From the IMG/VR virus record IMGVR_UViG_3300044837_000097, positions 1 to 64,000 of that record: a DNA stretch of 64,000 nt, one strand, 5' to 3'. Below the pieces are notes generated by a model that was not told where the DNA came from, made no database searches, and saw nothing but the letters and a program-made list of their open reading frames with translations. This stretch comes from a virus. The position numbers and the translations under genes are program-made. Shown in pieces: positions 28,338-38,059 of this stretch; the stretch's first letter is position 1; each line of letters begins with the position of its first letter.

Positions 28338-28829
28338 ATGTACTCATCTCCAACATCAACAAGAGGCGTACAAGCGGCATCTGCGAATCCGACCCAAGAT
28401 TTAAAAGATTCTGGTCGCGTAATAAAAATCTTCTCGGCCTCTTTCTCGGCAGCGACAACAGAAGCGATTGTTACTCTGACTCCCGTCTCGGATGGCACGG
28501 CAGGCTCCACTGGGACTAGCTTCACCGTTACAGCGGGAAAGAGGTTGCGTCTTCAATCCTTCTCAGTTACCACAAAGAACGCAGGGGCTGCTATTCAGGG
28601 CGTTGTTTGTAATCTTAGAATAGCAGCAAGTGGCGCTGTTACTGCCACTTCGTCTCTGGTTGCCACCGTTGGCGCTGGCACTTTATCAGCGACAGCAAAC
28701 AACGCCGCAGGCGCGGCTATGGATTTTCCAGATGGCTTGGAATTGAGTGGCACCATGCAGCTTGGTATCTCTCAAGTCGGTACGGCAACAGCCGGAAATG
28801 TTGTTACTTTAATCGGATACGAGTACTAA
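28338..28829 (+). CDS. Paralogue of the fibre C-terminal domain
   Basis: 163 residues, all-beta, directly following the fibre gene. TSFTVTAGKRLRLQSFSVTT aligns with AVWTPTSGKKFRLMRFMVQI at the fibre's C-terminus, suggesting duplication of a head-binding or tip domain. Abuts both neighbours without gap. Confidence 0.7.
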   Translation: MYSSPTSTRGVQAASANPTQDLKDSGRVIKIFSASFSAATTEAIVTLTPVSDGTAGSTGTSFTVTAGKRLRLQSFSVTTKNAGAAIQGVVCNLRIAASGAVTATSSLVATVGAGTLSATANNAAGAAMDFPDGLELSGTMQLGISQVGTATAGNVVTLIGYEY

Positions 28830-29093
28830 ATGGCGCACACATACGTAGTAACTTCAAACAGTTATACTCCCGGTGTTCCCGGCCCTGACCCCCTCGTAAC
28901 AATCATTGGAACAGTAGACGGCATTGCCGTAACCGTCCAAGTTTGGAAGAGTGCTTACGACGCCGCTCGCTTAATAAGTCTTGCTGCGTTAGAGGCATTG
29001 GTAGCACCTATAATGCTGGCGCAAGCGCAAATTAATCAACCCCCGGCTCCTTCGGTTCCGGTCAACCAAATAACCGGGACATTTATTCAGTAA
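28830..29093 (+). CDS. Small tail-region protein
   Basis: 87 residues: beta-rich N-terminal half (HTYVVTSNSYTPG, VTIIGTVDGIAVTVQV), a helix (AARLISLAALEALVAP) and a Pro-rich end. TAAATG junction with the previous gene. Function unknown. Confidence 0.65.
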   Translation: MAHTYVVTSNSYTPGVPGPDPLVTIIGTVDGIAVTVQVWKSAYDAARLISLAALEALVAPIMLAQAQINQPPAPSVPVNQITGTFIQ

Positions 29094-29106
29094 AAGGAAA
29101 CAACAA

Positions 29107-29784
29107 ATGACAACAGCCGACATTCAACAGCAAGTGGATTTGATTTTTCAACAATTAGCAGAATTGCGCGAATCTGTGGGGGCTTTCAAGCACTGGGATA
29201 ACTGTCGCAGAGGGCAACAAGGACTCAAAGGTGAGAAAGGCGACCCCGGTTCCGATGGCGTTAGCAACATTCCGGGCATCAACGGTAAAGATGGCCGCGA
29301 CGGGAAGGACGGAGTATCCTGCGTGTGCAAAGCCGGACTTGATGGTCGCGACGGCATCGACGGTAAGGACGGAGTAAACGGCGCAGATGGTAAGGACGGT
29401 CTCGATGGTGTAAATGGCCGCGATGGTGTGGACGGCATAGACGGTAAGGATGGCTTAAGCGGTGTGGACGGCAAAGACGGTAAGGATGGCCTAAGCGGTG
29501 TGGATGGTAAAAACGGCCTAGATGCAAAGGGTGAGAAAGGCGACAGAGGAGATAAGGGTGAACCGGGCGTATCCGGGCGCAACGGCGCAGACGGAGAAAA
29601 AGGCGCGGATGGTAAAGACGGCACCAACGGCATAGACGGCACCAACGGCATAGACGGCAAGGATGGTCGAGATGGCGTGGATGGAACTCCCGGCCCCCGA
29701 GGACCCGCAGGAGACATCAATGCCGCTGTTACTCAATCACTGGCGGCTGTTACCAACTTTTTGAAAGAGAAGAACCTAATTTAA
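29107..29784 (+). CDS. Collagen-like virion protein
   Basis: 225 residues. A helical start (residues 1-35) leads into about 50 G-X-Y triplets (GEKGDPGSDG, GKDGRDGKDG, GIDGKDGLSG), interrupted once by CVCKA, then a C-terminal helix (AAVTQSLAAVTNFLKEKN) that could nucleate the trimer. Collagen-like repeats are typical of phage fibres. AAAGGA precedes the ATG. Confidence 0.87.
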   Translation: MTTADIQQQVDLIFQQLAELRESVGAFKHWDNCRRGQQGLKGEKGDPGSDGVSNIPGINGKDGRDGKDGVSCVCKAGLDGRDGIDGKDGVNGADGKDGLDGVNGRDGVDGIDGKDGLSGVDGKDGKDGLSGVDGKNGLDAKGEKGDRGDKGEPGVSGRNGADGEKGADGKDGTNGIDGTNGIDGKDGRDGVDGTPGPRGPAGDINAAVTQSLAAVTNFLKEKNLI

Positions 29785-29791
29785 GGATTTT

Positions 29792-31132
29792 ATGGCATAC
29801 GGATACCTCTCAAGTGACTCGCTAATCACATTGCAACAGTTGGTTGATGTTGCGCAAACGTTTGGTGATTTGGAACCGATTTTGAACGTGGGCGGACAAG
29901 CGCAGACTACCGCGCTATCCTGTGCCAACACTGTTATGAACGCCATCACGGGCGTGAATTTCCCGTGGAAGTGGAATGAGTTCAATATCCCGCCGTTCTA
30001 CACCAACAGTTTTCAGCAGGATTATGCAGCGACCCTTCCGGCAGGGTTGTACTCAGGCATTACGCTGACTGATGTGGTCTCGGTTTCTCTGTCCCAAGGC
30101 ACCGCAGTTTACGCGGGCACTGTGTTGAACGGTGAGTTCGGGTTTTTCGTCGGCATAGCTTTCGTGGTGACTGGATTCGGTAACTCGGCCAACAACGGTA
30201 CGTTCATGTGCGTGGCGTCTTCTTCGACTTCGATTGTGTTGCAGAACAAAAACGCAGTCGTGCAGTCCGGTCAGACCGCTTCGGCGGTTTCAGCGGCCAG
30301 CGGTATCCGCGACCTCGCGTGGTTGGAGCGCGGCGTAGCTTTCGACATCAACAACTCGGCTCAACCGAAGCCGTATGTGCGCGTCGAAGTAGGACGCCAG
30401 TTGCCTCAAATCACCGCGAGCTATACAGGCGGCGCTGGATTGGGTGACCCGGGCTTCTTCTGTAATTGGTTTCCGAACCGCGCACTCTACTACGGTGTTT
30501 GGGGTCAGCAACAGACGGGTGGCGCAACGCTTGGTAATAACCCGGTTGCGGGCAGCGTGTACACTCAGCCGCTCGGCAACAATTCGCAGCCTGCAAACCC
30601 TTACACTCAAATCATCGACGCTAACGGCAATTTCTTGCTCTTGACCACGTACGGCACCGAGGGCGTGTCCGCGCCGTTGGCAGCGAAGAACGCGTGCCCG
30701 GGCACCACGGTATCCGGTTCCGGCGCAACGACAGTCTGGACCGTTCTGGACCCGAATGGTTGGGGCTTCCGTGTTTCGCCTGTGCCGTCATCAACCGGAA
30801 CCGAGTGGCAGTTCAACTTGACCGCTCAAATGAAGCCTGTGCGCTTCGTTTCTCTTGACCAGACCCTAGCACCGCTGCCGGACGAGTTTGAGCCAATCTT
30901 CCGCGAGGGCTTCATCTGCCAGTTGTATCGTCGCTCCCCGGAGAAGGCCGTGTACGCGAAGTTTGCAGGCGAGTGGCAGCTATGGCTTCGCACATTGAAC
31001 GAACTTCGTTTGCGCGAAGACCGCGAACAAGAAGAGAATAAGTTTATTCCATCCCGCACTATTTTTGGTGCAGCCCGCAGCCGCAACAACTTCCAAGGCG
31101 GCGCGTGGCCCTTCAATTACCCGAGACCATAA
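29792..31132 (+). CDS. Probable tail adaptor (gp11-like)
   Basis: 446 residues. The helical N-terminus (SLITLQQLVDVAQTFG..., ALSCANTVMNAITGVNFPWKWN) recalls podovirus adaptor proteins in which a helical bundle and a W..N motif bind the portal. An Ig-like module with GFGNSANNGTF is inserted near 90-165; it recurs in the next two proteins. The C-terminus is charged (ELRLREDREQEENKF). Assigned from order and pattern. Confidence 0.6.
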   Translation: MAYGYLSSDSLITLQQLVDVAQTFGDLEPILNVGGQAQTTALSCANTVMNAITGVNFPWKWNEFNIPPFYTNSFQQDYAATLPAGLYSGITLTDVVSVSLSQGTAVYAGTVLNGEFGFFVGIAFVVTGFGNSANNGTFMCVASSSTSIVLQNKNAVVQSGQTASAVSAASGIRDLAWLERGVAFDINNSAQPKPYVRVEVGRQLPQITASYTGGAGLGDPGFFCNWFPNRALYYGVWGQQQTGGATLGNNPVAGSVYTQPLGNNSQPANPYTQIIDANGNFLLLTTYGTEGVSAPLAAKNACPGTTVSGSGATTVWTVLDPNGWGFRVSPVPSSTGTEWQFNLTAQMKPVRFVSLDQTLAPLPDEFEPIFREGFICQLYRRSPEKAVYAKFAGEWQLWLRTLNELRLREDREQEENKFIPSRTIFGAARSRNNFQGGAWPFNYPRP

Positions 31133-32089
31133 ATGTTCACATTCACAATACAGAACTCTGCCTACTTCGCACAGCCGTTCGTTCAGTACGCGCCGCTCAC
31201 CGCTGGATTCGGCTTCGAGCCTTCAACCACGATTTGCTCGATGATTCGCAATTCTCTTCTGTCTGCGCCGATGTCTTGGTTCTTCAACCGCAACGAGATA
31301 ACTTTTCCAACGGTTGTAGGCCAGCAGGACTACTTGCAATCAATCAGTGCGAACGGAAATGATTTTGGCTTCATCGAGAAGGCAACGCTGACGGACGACC
31401 AAGGCAACATCATCGAAATTAAGGATGTGTACAACACGGCTCCTTTGGCTGTGTCGGCATTCAAGCAGCAACCGAGCGCGATAGCTGCACAGCAAATCAC
31501 CTACAGCGGCGTAACGCAATCGGTAAAGTTCCGCTTCCTCGGCGTGCCGAATCAGATTTACACCGTGACGGTTACTTATCAGAAGCTGGCTCCTCAGTTC
31601 GGACCTTTTTCGATTAGCGCGTCTTCGGCGGCATCAGGTGGAAACACTACGTACACCGGAACGTTTGACCCTTACTCTTTGCCAACAGGCGCGATAGCTA
31701 CAATCGCCGGATTCGTTTCTCCCAACACGGCCAACAATGGGTCCTTCACGATTGTGAGTTGCAATGCGACAACCTTGGTGGTAGCAAACACCGCAGGCAC
31801 GGCGGTCAGTGGCATCACCGCGTTCGCCTTGAATTTGTCGTGGTCTCCAATCCCCAACCAGTTCAGCGACATCTACAACAATCTTTATCTGTCTGAGGTT
31901 TTATCGGTCCACGACGATGCTCGTGCGCAATTGTATCGCCAGCGCGGCGTGGCTGCGTTCCTAGCGAAGTCGTCTGGTCTCACAGAGACGCAGAAGAACG
32001 CGTTCGTTCAACAGTGGATTGCTCGCGGTTCAGAGCGCGCATCCGCAGCACAAGCAATTCAAAGAGGCGACTTGGGGCGTAGTGTATAA
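31133..32089 (+). CDS. Tail protein with NNGSF Ig-like module
   Basis: 318 residues. Residues about 10-140 resemble tail connector proteins (ICSMIRNSLLSAPMSWFFNRNE). Residues about 165-235 form the module TTYTGTFDP...IAGFVSPNTANNGSFTI; a helical end follows (DDARAQLYRQRGVAAF). Starts one base after the adaptor stop and overlaps the next gene by 1 bp. Confidence 0.6.
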   Translation: MFTFTIQNSAYFAQPFVQYAPLTAGFGFEPSTTICSMIRNSLLSAPMSWFFNRNEITFPTVVGQQDYLQSISANGNDFGFIEKATLTDDQGNIIEIKDVYNTAPLAVSAFKQQPSAIAAQQITYSGVTQSVKFRFLGVPNQIYTVTVTYQKLAPQFGPFSISASSAASGGNTTYTGTFDPYSLPTGAIATIAGFVSPNTANNGSFTIVSCNATTLVVANTAGTAVSGITAFALNLSWSPIPNQFSDIYNNLYLSEVLSVHDDARAQLYRQRGVAAFLAKSSGLTETQKNAFVQQWIARGSERASAAQAIQRGDLGRSV

Positions 32090-35000
32090 TGACTAGCACA
32101 TTTGAACAGAACGGCGGTCAACCTCAAAAGCAGCCGAAGTATACGGCTATTTTCGTGGACCGCGCATTCACCGGACTTTACACACAGCGCCCCGCCCTGC
32201 ACGACCCGTCCGACGTGGTCACCTCTCACTATTACGGCGGGCGTCCCGACGCTTTACTTACTGGGCGTAACGTCGAGTTGACGAATCGCAATACGTTGCA
32301 GCGTCGTCCGGGTATGGTACCTTTCCGCACCACACCGGGAGAGGGCGCATCGTACGCTACTGCGCCTGACCGCGCATTCTCTTTTCAGCTAGCTAATGGC
32401 ACAATCCGCGTTATTATAGACACGGGAGATAGCGGATTGCTTGCTATTACCGCCGCGGCAAACGCATCAGCGGGAACTACCGTTTATACCGGGACCTTCC
32501 CGGGCGGCGCATCGAACGGCTATGCGGGACTGACCTTCGTTGTTGCTGGATTCTCCACGAACCTGATTAATAATGGAACATTCACCTGCACCGCTTCTTC
32601 GACTACAACTCTCACGCTAAACAACCCCAACGGTATCGCTGAAACGATAGCCGCAACCGCAGATACTGCGGGCGGTGTGTATTGGGATAAGATGGATGGT
32701 ACCGCGACTTTGCTGGTTGCCAAGTCTCCGGGCGCAGGACAGATGTACTTCATTTCAGTCGCTGGCGTGTTGTATATGGGCGACGGCATCGACACGAGAA
32801 AATACACCCCGTTAAATGTCAATGGAATTATTTGGAATTGGGGTATTGTTGCGCCAACCGCCCAGCCAACAATCGGCTTGACTCCATCCGGCGCTGCGGC
32901 CACTCGTTGGCAGATTAACACAAACTTCACGACGATGGGCTTAACGAAGGACACGAACGCTACGCCTCTCATCTGGCAACTTATCAGCGTCAACGCTGAC
33001 GGCTCACAAGCTGCGACTGCTCAGTTTGGAACGGCGGGCAACGGTGAACCAAACTGGCCGACAGCGGAAGGCGCAACGCTTGTTGATAACAGCGTAACGT
33101 GGCTGAATATGGGTCCGGTCAGTGCGATTCTGCCGAACACTTTTTATACCGACCTCGGTATCGGCGGCGGTTACGCGGGGGAAAACTTTTCTCAACCGGG
33201 GGCTGGCACCGCGATTAACTCCATTTACGGGAACTTTAAGAACTCTGGACATCTCGGCAACACGGGTGGAACACTTCCCGCGTTCTCTGGAGCATATCCG
33301 GGTCCGGCTGGCGGGTACTTCAACAACAACACTCACTGGTTCGCAATCGGAAGTTTTAACACGCCGACACAATTATTGGCGCTGCGCTGGAAGCCATCTA
33401 AGGTTTACGCTAACTGGGCACCCACAGGCGCAAACGCATCAATTGCGGGAACACCAGATTTCATTTTGACTGGCAACCTTCCGGCAGCAGCAGGCACCGT
33501 GGTTAATCTGTTCATCCCCAAGGTTGGCGGAACATCAGGTAGCGGATACAATCCTTTCCCCTCAACGTCGGTCTTCGGAAACACGGTCACTGATAATCAG
33601 CTTTCGTGGTTGTGCTTGGGACCCGCCGCGTGGCAGTCAACTTTCGCGTACACTCCTTGGGTCGCTCAAGGTACCGCATTTGGCTGTGTCTTCGATGGCG
33701 CAAACTTTCAAGTCTGCGTAAAGTCAGCCGGTACCGGATTGAGCGGCTCTCATATTCCGGGCACCGCGATTGTAACAGCAGCTAGTGTGGTCGTCACAAA
33801 CTCGGGCACAACAACAATTTTCACTAAGAGCGCAGGCTCTTGGCTGGCGACTCCGTCAGCAGGCGACCAGATTTTGACTTCTGGTTTTGCGAATGCGGCG
33901 AACAATGGTACCTTCTTGGTTGTGTCTGCAACATCGAATACAATCGTTGTTAACGTAAACACCGGGTCACCGGAAACAGCGACAGCAACAATCACGCTGA
34001 GTCCGTGGGGCACCGGTTATGGTGCTGCAACTCAAGACGGTGGTATTACGTGGACCTGCGTCGGGCAGAATGTGCCTTGGGTCGCGGGTTCTGGTACGAC
34101 AGGAATTTGGCACCTGCCAACGGCTGGCTTTCAACCACCGGGACCGAGTGAGCAATTTGGTGGTTCCGAAGTTGCGGAGAGCGGCTTCGTCCAAGCCGTT
34201 GTGAATTCTGGAAAATCTGGACCATCTACGCCGCCTGTTTGGCCGACAACCATCGGCTCTACAGTTACTGATGCCGGTTCTCCCACAATTACGTGGCAGA
34301 CAGCAGCGGCGATTTCCTCTCAGTCGTTGGCTTGGTCATTTGGACTGGCATACGCATACAGCTTCAAGGCTCGCCCAATCGATGATATTTACTCGCCGTT
34401 GCCGCTTGGCGGCGGACTGGTTCCTCCGGGTAGCGTTCCTCTAGGCATCCCGTTTGGTTCCGAGACCAACGCCATATCTTCTGCGTCACCAGTAAACCAA
34501 ATCGTTGGCGCAAATACCGGTTCCGTCAATACTATCTCGGGTAATTATAGCCCCGACCCGCAAGTTGACACCATCGTAATTTGGCGTTCAGCCGATACTG
34601 CGTCTGGCTCAAACACCATGTTTGAGTTGACGGAGATTCCGAACGTGCCCGCGTTGGCGGGTGTGGTAATGTGGAAGTTCCAAGACTTCCTGCCCAGCGT
34701 TGCAGCGGGGTCATTTCCGGGATTGAATGTTCTTCTACCTGCGCCGGTTGACGGCGTGAACAATCCGCCACTACCGACCTTCTTGCCGCAAGTTTTTAAC
34801 TTTCAGCGCATTTGGGGGTCGAATGGTCAGCAAGTAAATTTCTCGGGCGGACCAGACACCAATGTTGGCAACCCGAACGAGGCATTCAACGAATCGGACG
34901 AGTTGCCGTTCCTCGCTCCTGTTACGCGCTTGGTCAAAACTCCTCAAGGCATCGTGACCTTCTTAACAGACAGTATCGAAATTATCGGCGGTGGTCCAGC

Positions 35001-35871
35001 GACAGCGACATTCGCTTCTGTTACGATGGCACCCGGCGTCGGTTTGCTATCTTTCAACGCCTGCGATGTTTTTGCGGGTGAAATTTATTTCTTCTCCAGC
35101 GATAATCAGTTTCGAGTAATTACACCGTCTTTGAACATGTCGTTGTTTGGATTCCCGTTAGGCGACCAGTTCGCGAACAACCCGTCGTTTGGGAGCTTAG
35201 ATACGACGTGGGACCCCTCGAAAGTTTACGTTGCTGTTCACCAGAATGGTACCGATAACTGCGTCTTCGTTGCGGACGGCTCAACTGGCTGGTATCGGTT
35301 GAATCCTCATCAAGTTCCGGGCGCGTCACAAGGGCCGGAACCGATTTGGTCGCCGTACGCAGTAATCACGGGCGGCGTAAAGATGGTGCAGAGCGTTGAG
35401 ACTGCGCCGGGAATCAAGCAACTGCTTGGCGGCGGTGTCTCGCCGGGAGATAACATTCTCTCGCGCAGCTTGACCAACTTCCAAGACGACGGCGCATCAT
35501 ACGACGCGTTCGTCACGATGGGCAGCATCACTCTCGCAAAGCCGGGAACTTTGGCGCTATTGAAGTTCTTAGAGTTCGATTTCTCCGGTGTTGCGTATCA
35601 GCCGGTAATAAGTTATCTGTTGAACGAAATTAGCGGAACTTTTACCCCCTTCGTGAACGGGACATTCGGCGTACCGCAATTCGACCCGCCATCGCTGTAC
35701 GGCGATACGATTGCTCCCACAAGTTATAGCCCGAACCGCTATTACTTTAGTGCGAACGCGTCCTTGGCTCGTTGCCGTCACATGCAGATTAAAATAGATT
35801 TCGGAACCACATCGAACGGTGACGAAATGTATAGTTTGGCGGTTTATGGTCGTTCGATTGTAGAGAACTAA
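32089..35871 (+). CDS. Large tail nozzle-like protein (gp12-like)
   Basis: 1260 residues, beta-rich. The opening FVDRAFTGLYTQRPALHDPSD...LLTGRNVELTNRNTLQRRPGM has the look of podovirus tail-tube/nozzle proteins, which begin with a G..Q.P motif and a RRPG segment. Two copies of the NNGTF module lie near 125-200 and 560-640. Near the end are further beta segments (FNFQRIWGSNGQQVNFSGG, VAVHQNGTDNCVFVAD). Assigned by context; no enzyme motif seen. Confidence 0.6.
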   Translation: MTSTFEQNGGQPQKQPKYTAIFVDRAFTGLYTQRPALHDPSDVVTSHYYGGRPDALLTGRNVELTNRNTLQRRPGMVPFRTTPGEGASYATAPDRAFSFQLANGTIRVIIDTGDSGLLAITAAANASAGTTVYTGTFPGGASNGYAGLTFVVAGFSTNLINNGTFTCTASSTTTLTLNNPNGIAETIAATADTAGGVYWDKMDGTATLLVAKSPGAGQMYFISVAGVLYMGDGIDTRKYTPLNVNGIIWNWGIVAPTAQPTIGLTPSGAAATRWQINTNFTTMGLTKDTNATPLIWQLISVNADGSQAATAQFGTAGNGEPNWPTAEGATLVDNSVTWLNMGPVSAILPNTFYTDLGIGGGYAGENFSQPGAGTAINSIYGNFKNSGHLGNTGGTLPAFSGAYPGPAGGYFNNNTHWFAIGSFNTPTQLLALRWKPSKVYANWAPTGANASIAGTPDFILTGNLPAAAGTVVNLFIPKVGGTSGSGYNPFPSTSVFGNTVTDNQLSWLCLGPAAWQSTFAYTPWVAQGTAFGCVFDGANFQVCVKSAGTGLSGSHIPGTAIVTAASVVVTNSGTTTIFTKSAGSWLATPSAGDQILTSGFANAANNGTFLVVSATSNTIVVNVNTGSPETATATITLSPWGTGYGAATQDGGITWTCVGQNVPWVAGSGTTGIWHLPTAGFQPPGPSEQFGGSEVAESGFVQAVVNSGKSGPSTPPVWPTTIGSTVTDAGSPTITWQTAAAISSQSLAWSFGLAYAYSFKARPIDDIYSPLPLGGGLVPPGSVPLGIPFGSETNAISSASPVNQIVGANTGSVNTISGNYSPDPQVDTIVIWRSADTASGSNTMFELTEIPNVPALAGVVMWKFQDFLPSVAAGSFPGLNVLLPAPVDGVNNPPLPTFLPQVFNFQRIWGSNGQQVNFSGGPDTNVGNPNEAFNESDELPFLAPVTRLVKTPQGIVTFLTDSIEIIGGGPATATFASVTMAPGVGLLSFNACDVFAGEIYFFSSDNQFRVITPSLNMSLFGFPLGDQFANNPSFGSLDTTWDPSKVYVAVHQNGTDNCVFVADGSTGWYRLNPHQVPGASQGPEPIWSPYAVITGGVKMVQSVETAPGIKQLLGGGVSPGDNILSRSLTNFQDDGASYDAFVTMGSITLAKPGTLALLKFLEFDFSGVAYQPVISYLLNEISGTFTPFVNGTFGVPQFDPPSLYGDTIAPTSYSPNRYYFSANASLARCRHMQIKIDFGTTSNGDEMYSLAVYGRSIVEN

Positions 35872-37640
35872 TGCCTGATAACCCGTACTTGACAAGCGAA
35901 GAAGAAGTTCCGAGTAATTGGTCTCCGGTTGAAACCGAGACGATGGGGCCGGGAAAATCTCCTGCGCCCCCTATTCCGCACGCGATGCCCCAGTATTTCT
36001 CCGGCTCGATGCCGCCTGCGCTGCAACACGATACATCATTTGTGAGCACGGAGGTGGGGAGTCCCCGCATCCCGAAGACATCGCTTATGCCACTGGGCTT
36101 GCAGCTTAGTTCTATCACCAGCGCGGCGATTCAAAGCACTGCTACGAACATTGCACAGATAACGCCGGGTCCGAGCGGCGGTGGCGGTGGTGGAATCTCT
36201 AGCATCACTTTGAATATTCCAAATATTTTTACCCCTACTACTCAAACGAAAACGACAGACCCCGTAGTGTTGGCATTTACTCTGGCAACGGAACTTCCGG
36301 GAACTTATCTCGGCGTTCCAAGCGGCGCGGGATTAGGCGCACTGGAAGCATTTAACGTCGTAAGCAATCTAACGGGCGCTGGCGGGTCGGCCACGGTAAC
36401 GGTAACGAGCACGCCAAGCACGGCGACATCGTGGGCGCTTCTACCCGTCGTTACAAAAAATGGATACGCCGGGGCGGGATTAGGCGCGTGGACCGGGATA
36501 ACTGGAAACGACGGGCTTAAAGGCACGTTCATCAAAAATATAACCGGAACTTCCCCGGTTTCTGTTTCAGAGCCGCTCATCGCCAACGATACAGCGACCT
36601 TGGCTTTAGCTATTTTTTCCGGGCCTCTGCCTACTATAGTTCAGCAGAATACGGCGTCGTCGTGGACCGGGCAAACCATGTCCAAGGCTTACGGAAGTAG
36701 CAACACTGCGGGAAACACATTATTCATTATTTTTCAATACACGCTTTCTTCCACCGCCTTTGGTGTGTCCGCTTCCGACACAGCCGGAAACTCCTACGTA
36801 ACCTTGGCTTCTACCTTTGGAGGAAGCACGGCAATCGGAGCCACAGCCCAATTGATTATGATTGCTCCTGCCTGCTTGGGCGGTGCTAACACCGTCAACG
36901 TAAAAGTAACGGGAGGCAGCGGAGCAACCCCGGCAGGTCTGCTTCAAATTTTTGAAATTGCTCCGATAGCCGCAGGCGCGGGTGTCCCTTTTTTCCACCC
37001 TCTTTTCCCGGGAGATATTCCACCCATCAATTTGAGTTCAGTTGGTAACGGCGGAATACAAAACATCCTTGGTTTAGCAAACGGGGGCACTAAATCCGAT
37101 TTGTCCGGTACCGGAGGGCCAAGCCAATTCATATCTCAACTGAGTGCGGGGGCGGCTCTCAGCCCGACACAGCCGGATTTTGGTGACTTGGCCGGATTAA
37201 ACAAAGCAATTAAGTACAACAACATCGCGCTTGTAGGCGTGGGTTTGCCGTCCCTGATTGCTCTAGTAGACCGTACCGCACAAACGGCGGCTATTACCAC
37301 AACCAATCTGCTAGCTTCGGTACCAACTACAGGGCAATACAGGCTGTCATGGAACGCGAAGGTTACAACGCCGGACGGGGCTAGTTCGACGTTAGGTGCT
37401 TTGACAATCACGTATACAGATGCCGACAACACGGTTCAAACCATCACAGCGGCAGCACAGAGCAAGAACGGAGTAATTGAAACTTCCGACACGGGAAACT
37501 CGACTACGGCGGTTTTACTCGGCGTCCCTATGATGTTAAACGCGCGTTCCGCTACAGCTATCCAATACGCTATGGCGTACGCCTCGGGCACGCCAGCGAC
37601 GATGGCCTACAACCTTCATATAAAATTGGAGTCTTTGTAA
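35871..37640 (+). CDS. Tail fibre or spike-like protein
   Basis: 589 residues, Gly/Ser/Thr/Ala-rich, low in charge, with polyglycine (SGGGGGGIS) near 100 and beta repeats. Pro-rich N-terminal 60 residues may bind the tail. Overlaps the previous gene by one base and the next by one. No depolymerase motif seen. Confidence 0.65.
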   Translation: MPDNPYLTSEEEVPSNWSPVETETMGPGKSPAPPIPHAMPQYFSGSMPPALQHDTSFVSTEVGSPRIPKTSLMPLGLQLSSITSAAIQSTATNIAQITPGPSGGGGGGISSITLNIPNIFTPTTQTKTTDPVVLAFTLATELPGTYLGVPSGAGLGALEAFNVVSNLTGAGGSATVTVTSTPSTATSWALLPVVTKNGYAGAGLGAWTGITGNDGLKGTFIKNITGTSPVSVSEPLIANDTATLALAIFSGPLPTIVQQNTASSWTGQTMSKAYGSSNTAGNTLFIIFQYTLSSTAFGVSASDTAGNSYVTLASTFGGSTAIGATAQLIMIAPACLGGANTVNVKVTGGSGATPAGLLQIFEIAPIAAGAGVPFFHPLFPGDIPPINLSSVGNGGIQNILGLANGGTKSDLSGTGGPSQFISQLSAGAALSPTQPDFGDLAGLNKAIKYNNIALVGVGLPSLIALVDRTAQTAAITTTNLLASVPTTGQYRLSWNAKVTTPDGASSTLGALTITYTDADNTVQTITAAAQSKNGVIETSDTGNSTTAVLLGVPMMLNARSATAIQYAMAYASGTPATMAYNLHIKLESL

Positions 37641-38059
37641 TGATAAAATTCACAGCATCGACAATTAGCGATATTCCTCAAATCGCGGAGTGGATTGCTG
37701 CCGACCCGTATCACAAGCACCAAGGTCAGCCAGAATGGTGGCTCACTGGAAGTGGGCTACTCACCTTCTGTTTACAAGACGATAAAGGCCCCCTGACCTT
37801 TGTCAGACTGGACGAAGAAGGTGAGCACGTTCGTATCCATACGCAGTTCGCGCCAAAAGAGATTGTTTCACAACGCCGACTTCTCCTTGGTATGATTGAT
37901 TGTTTGACAGAACTAGTTAAAATTTATCGAACTCAATCGAGGGCGGGTCTGATATTTAATTCAGTCAGCCCGACTTTGGTGGCTTTCATGGAAAAGTGTT
38001 TCGATTTTAAGAGTGTCGGTGGCGATGACTACCGATTGGACTTCGAGGTGCAGAAATAA
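37640..38059 (+). CDS. GNAT-like protein (T7 gp13-like place)
   Basis: 139 residues. The alternating pattern (ISDIPQIAEWIAAD, LTFCLQDDKGPLTFVRLDEE, LLLGMIDCLTELVKIY, LIFNSVSPTLVAFMEKCFDF) fits an acetyltransferase fold, including the final F..K.FGF-like strand. T7 places a GNAT-like protein (gp13) between tube and internal virion proteins. Acetyl-CoA binding residues are not obvious. Confidence 0.55.
   Translation: MIKFTASTISDIPQIAEWIAADPYHKHQGQPEWWLTGSGLLTFCLQDDKGPLTFVRLDEEGEHVRIHTQFAPKEIVSQRRLLLGMIDCLTELVKIYRTQSRAGLIFNSVSPTLVAFMEKCFDFKSVGGDDYRLDFEVQK

Noticed and set aside
29148-29736. Long antisense ORFs (Pro/Ser- and His/Arg-rich) opposite the collagen-like gene
   Set aside because: They are the mirror image of the G-X-Y repeat and have no start signals.
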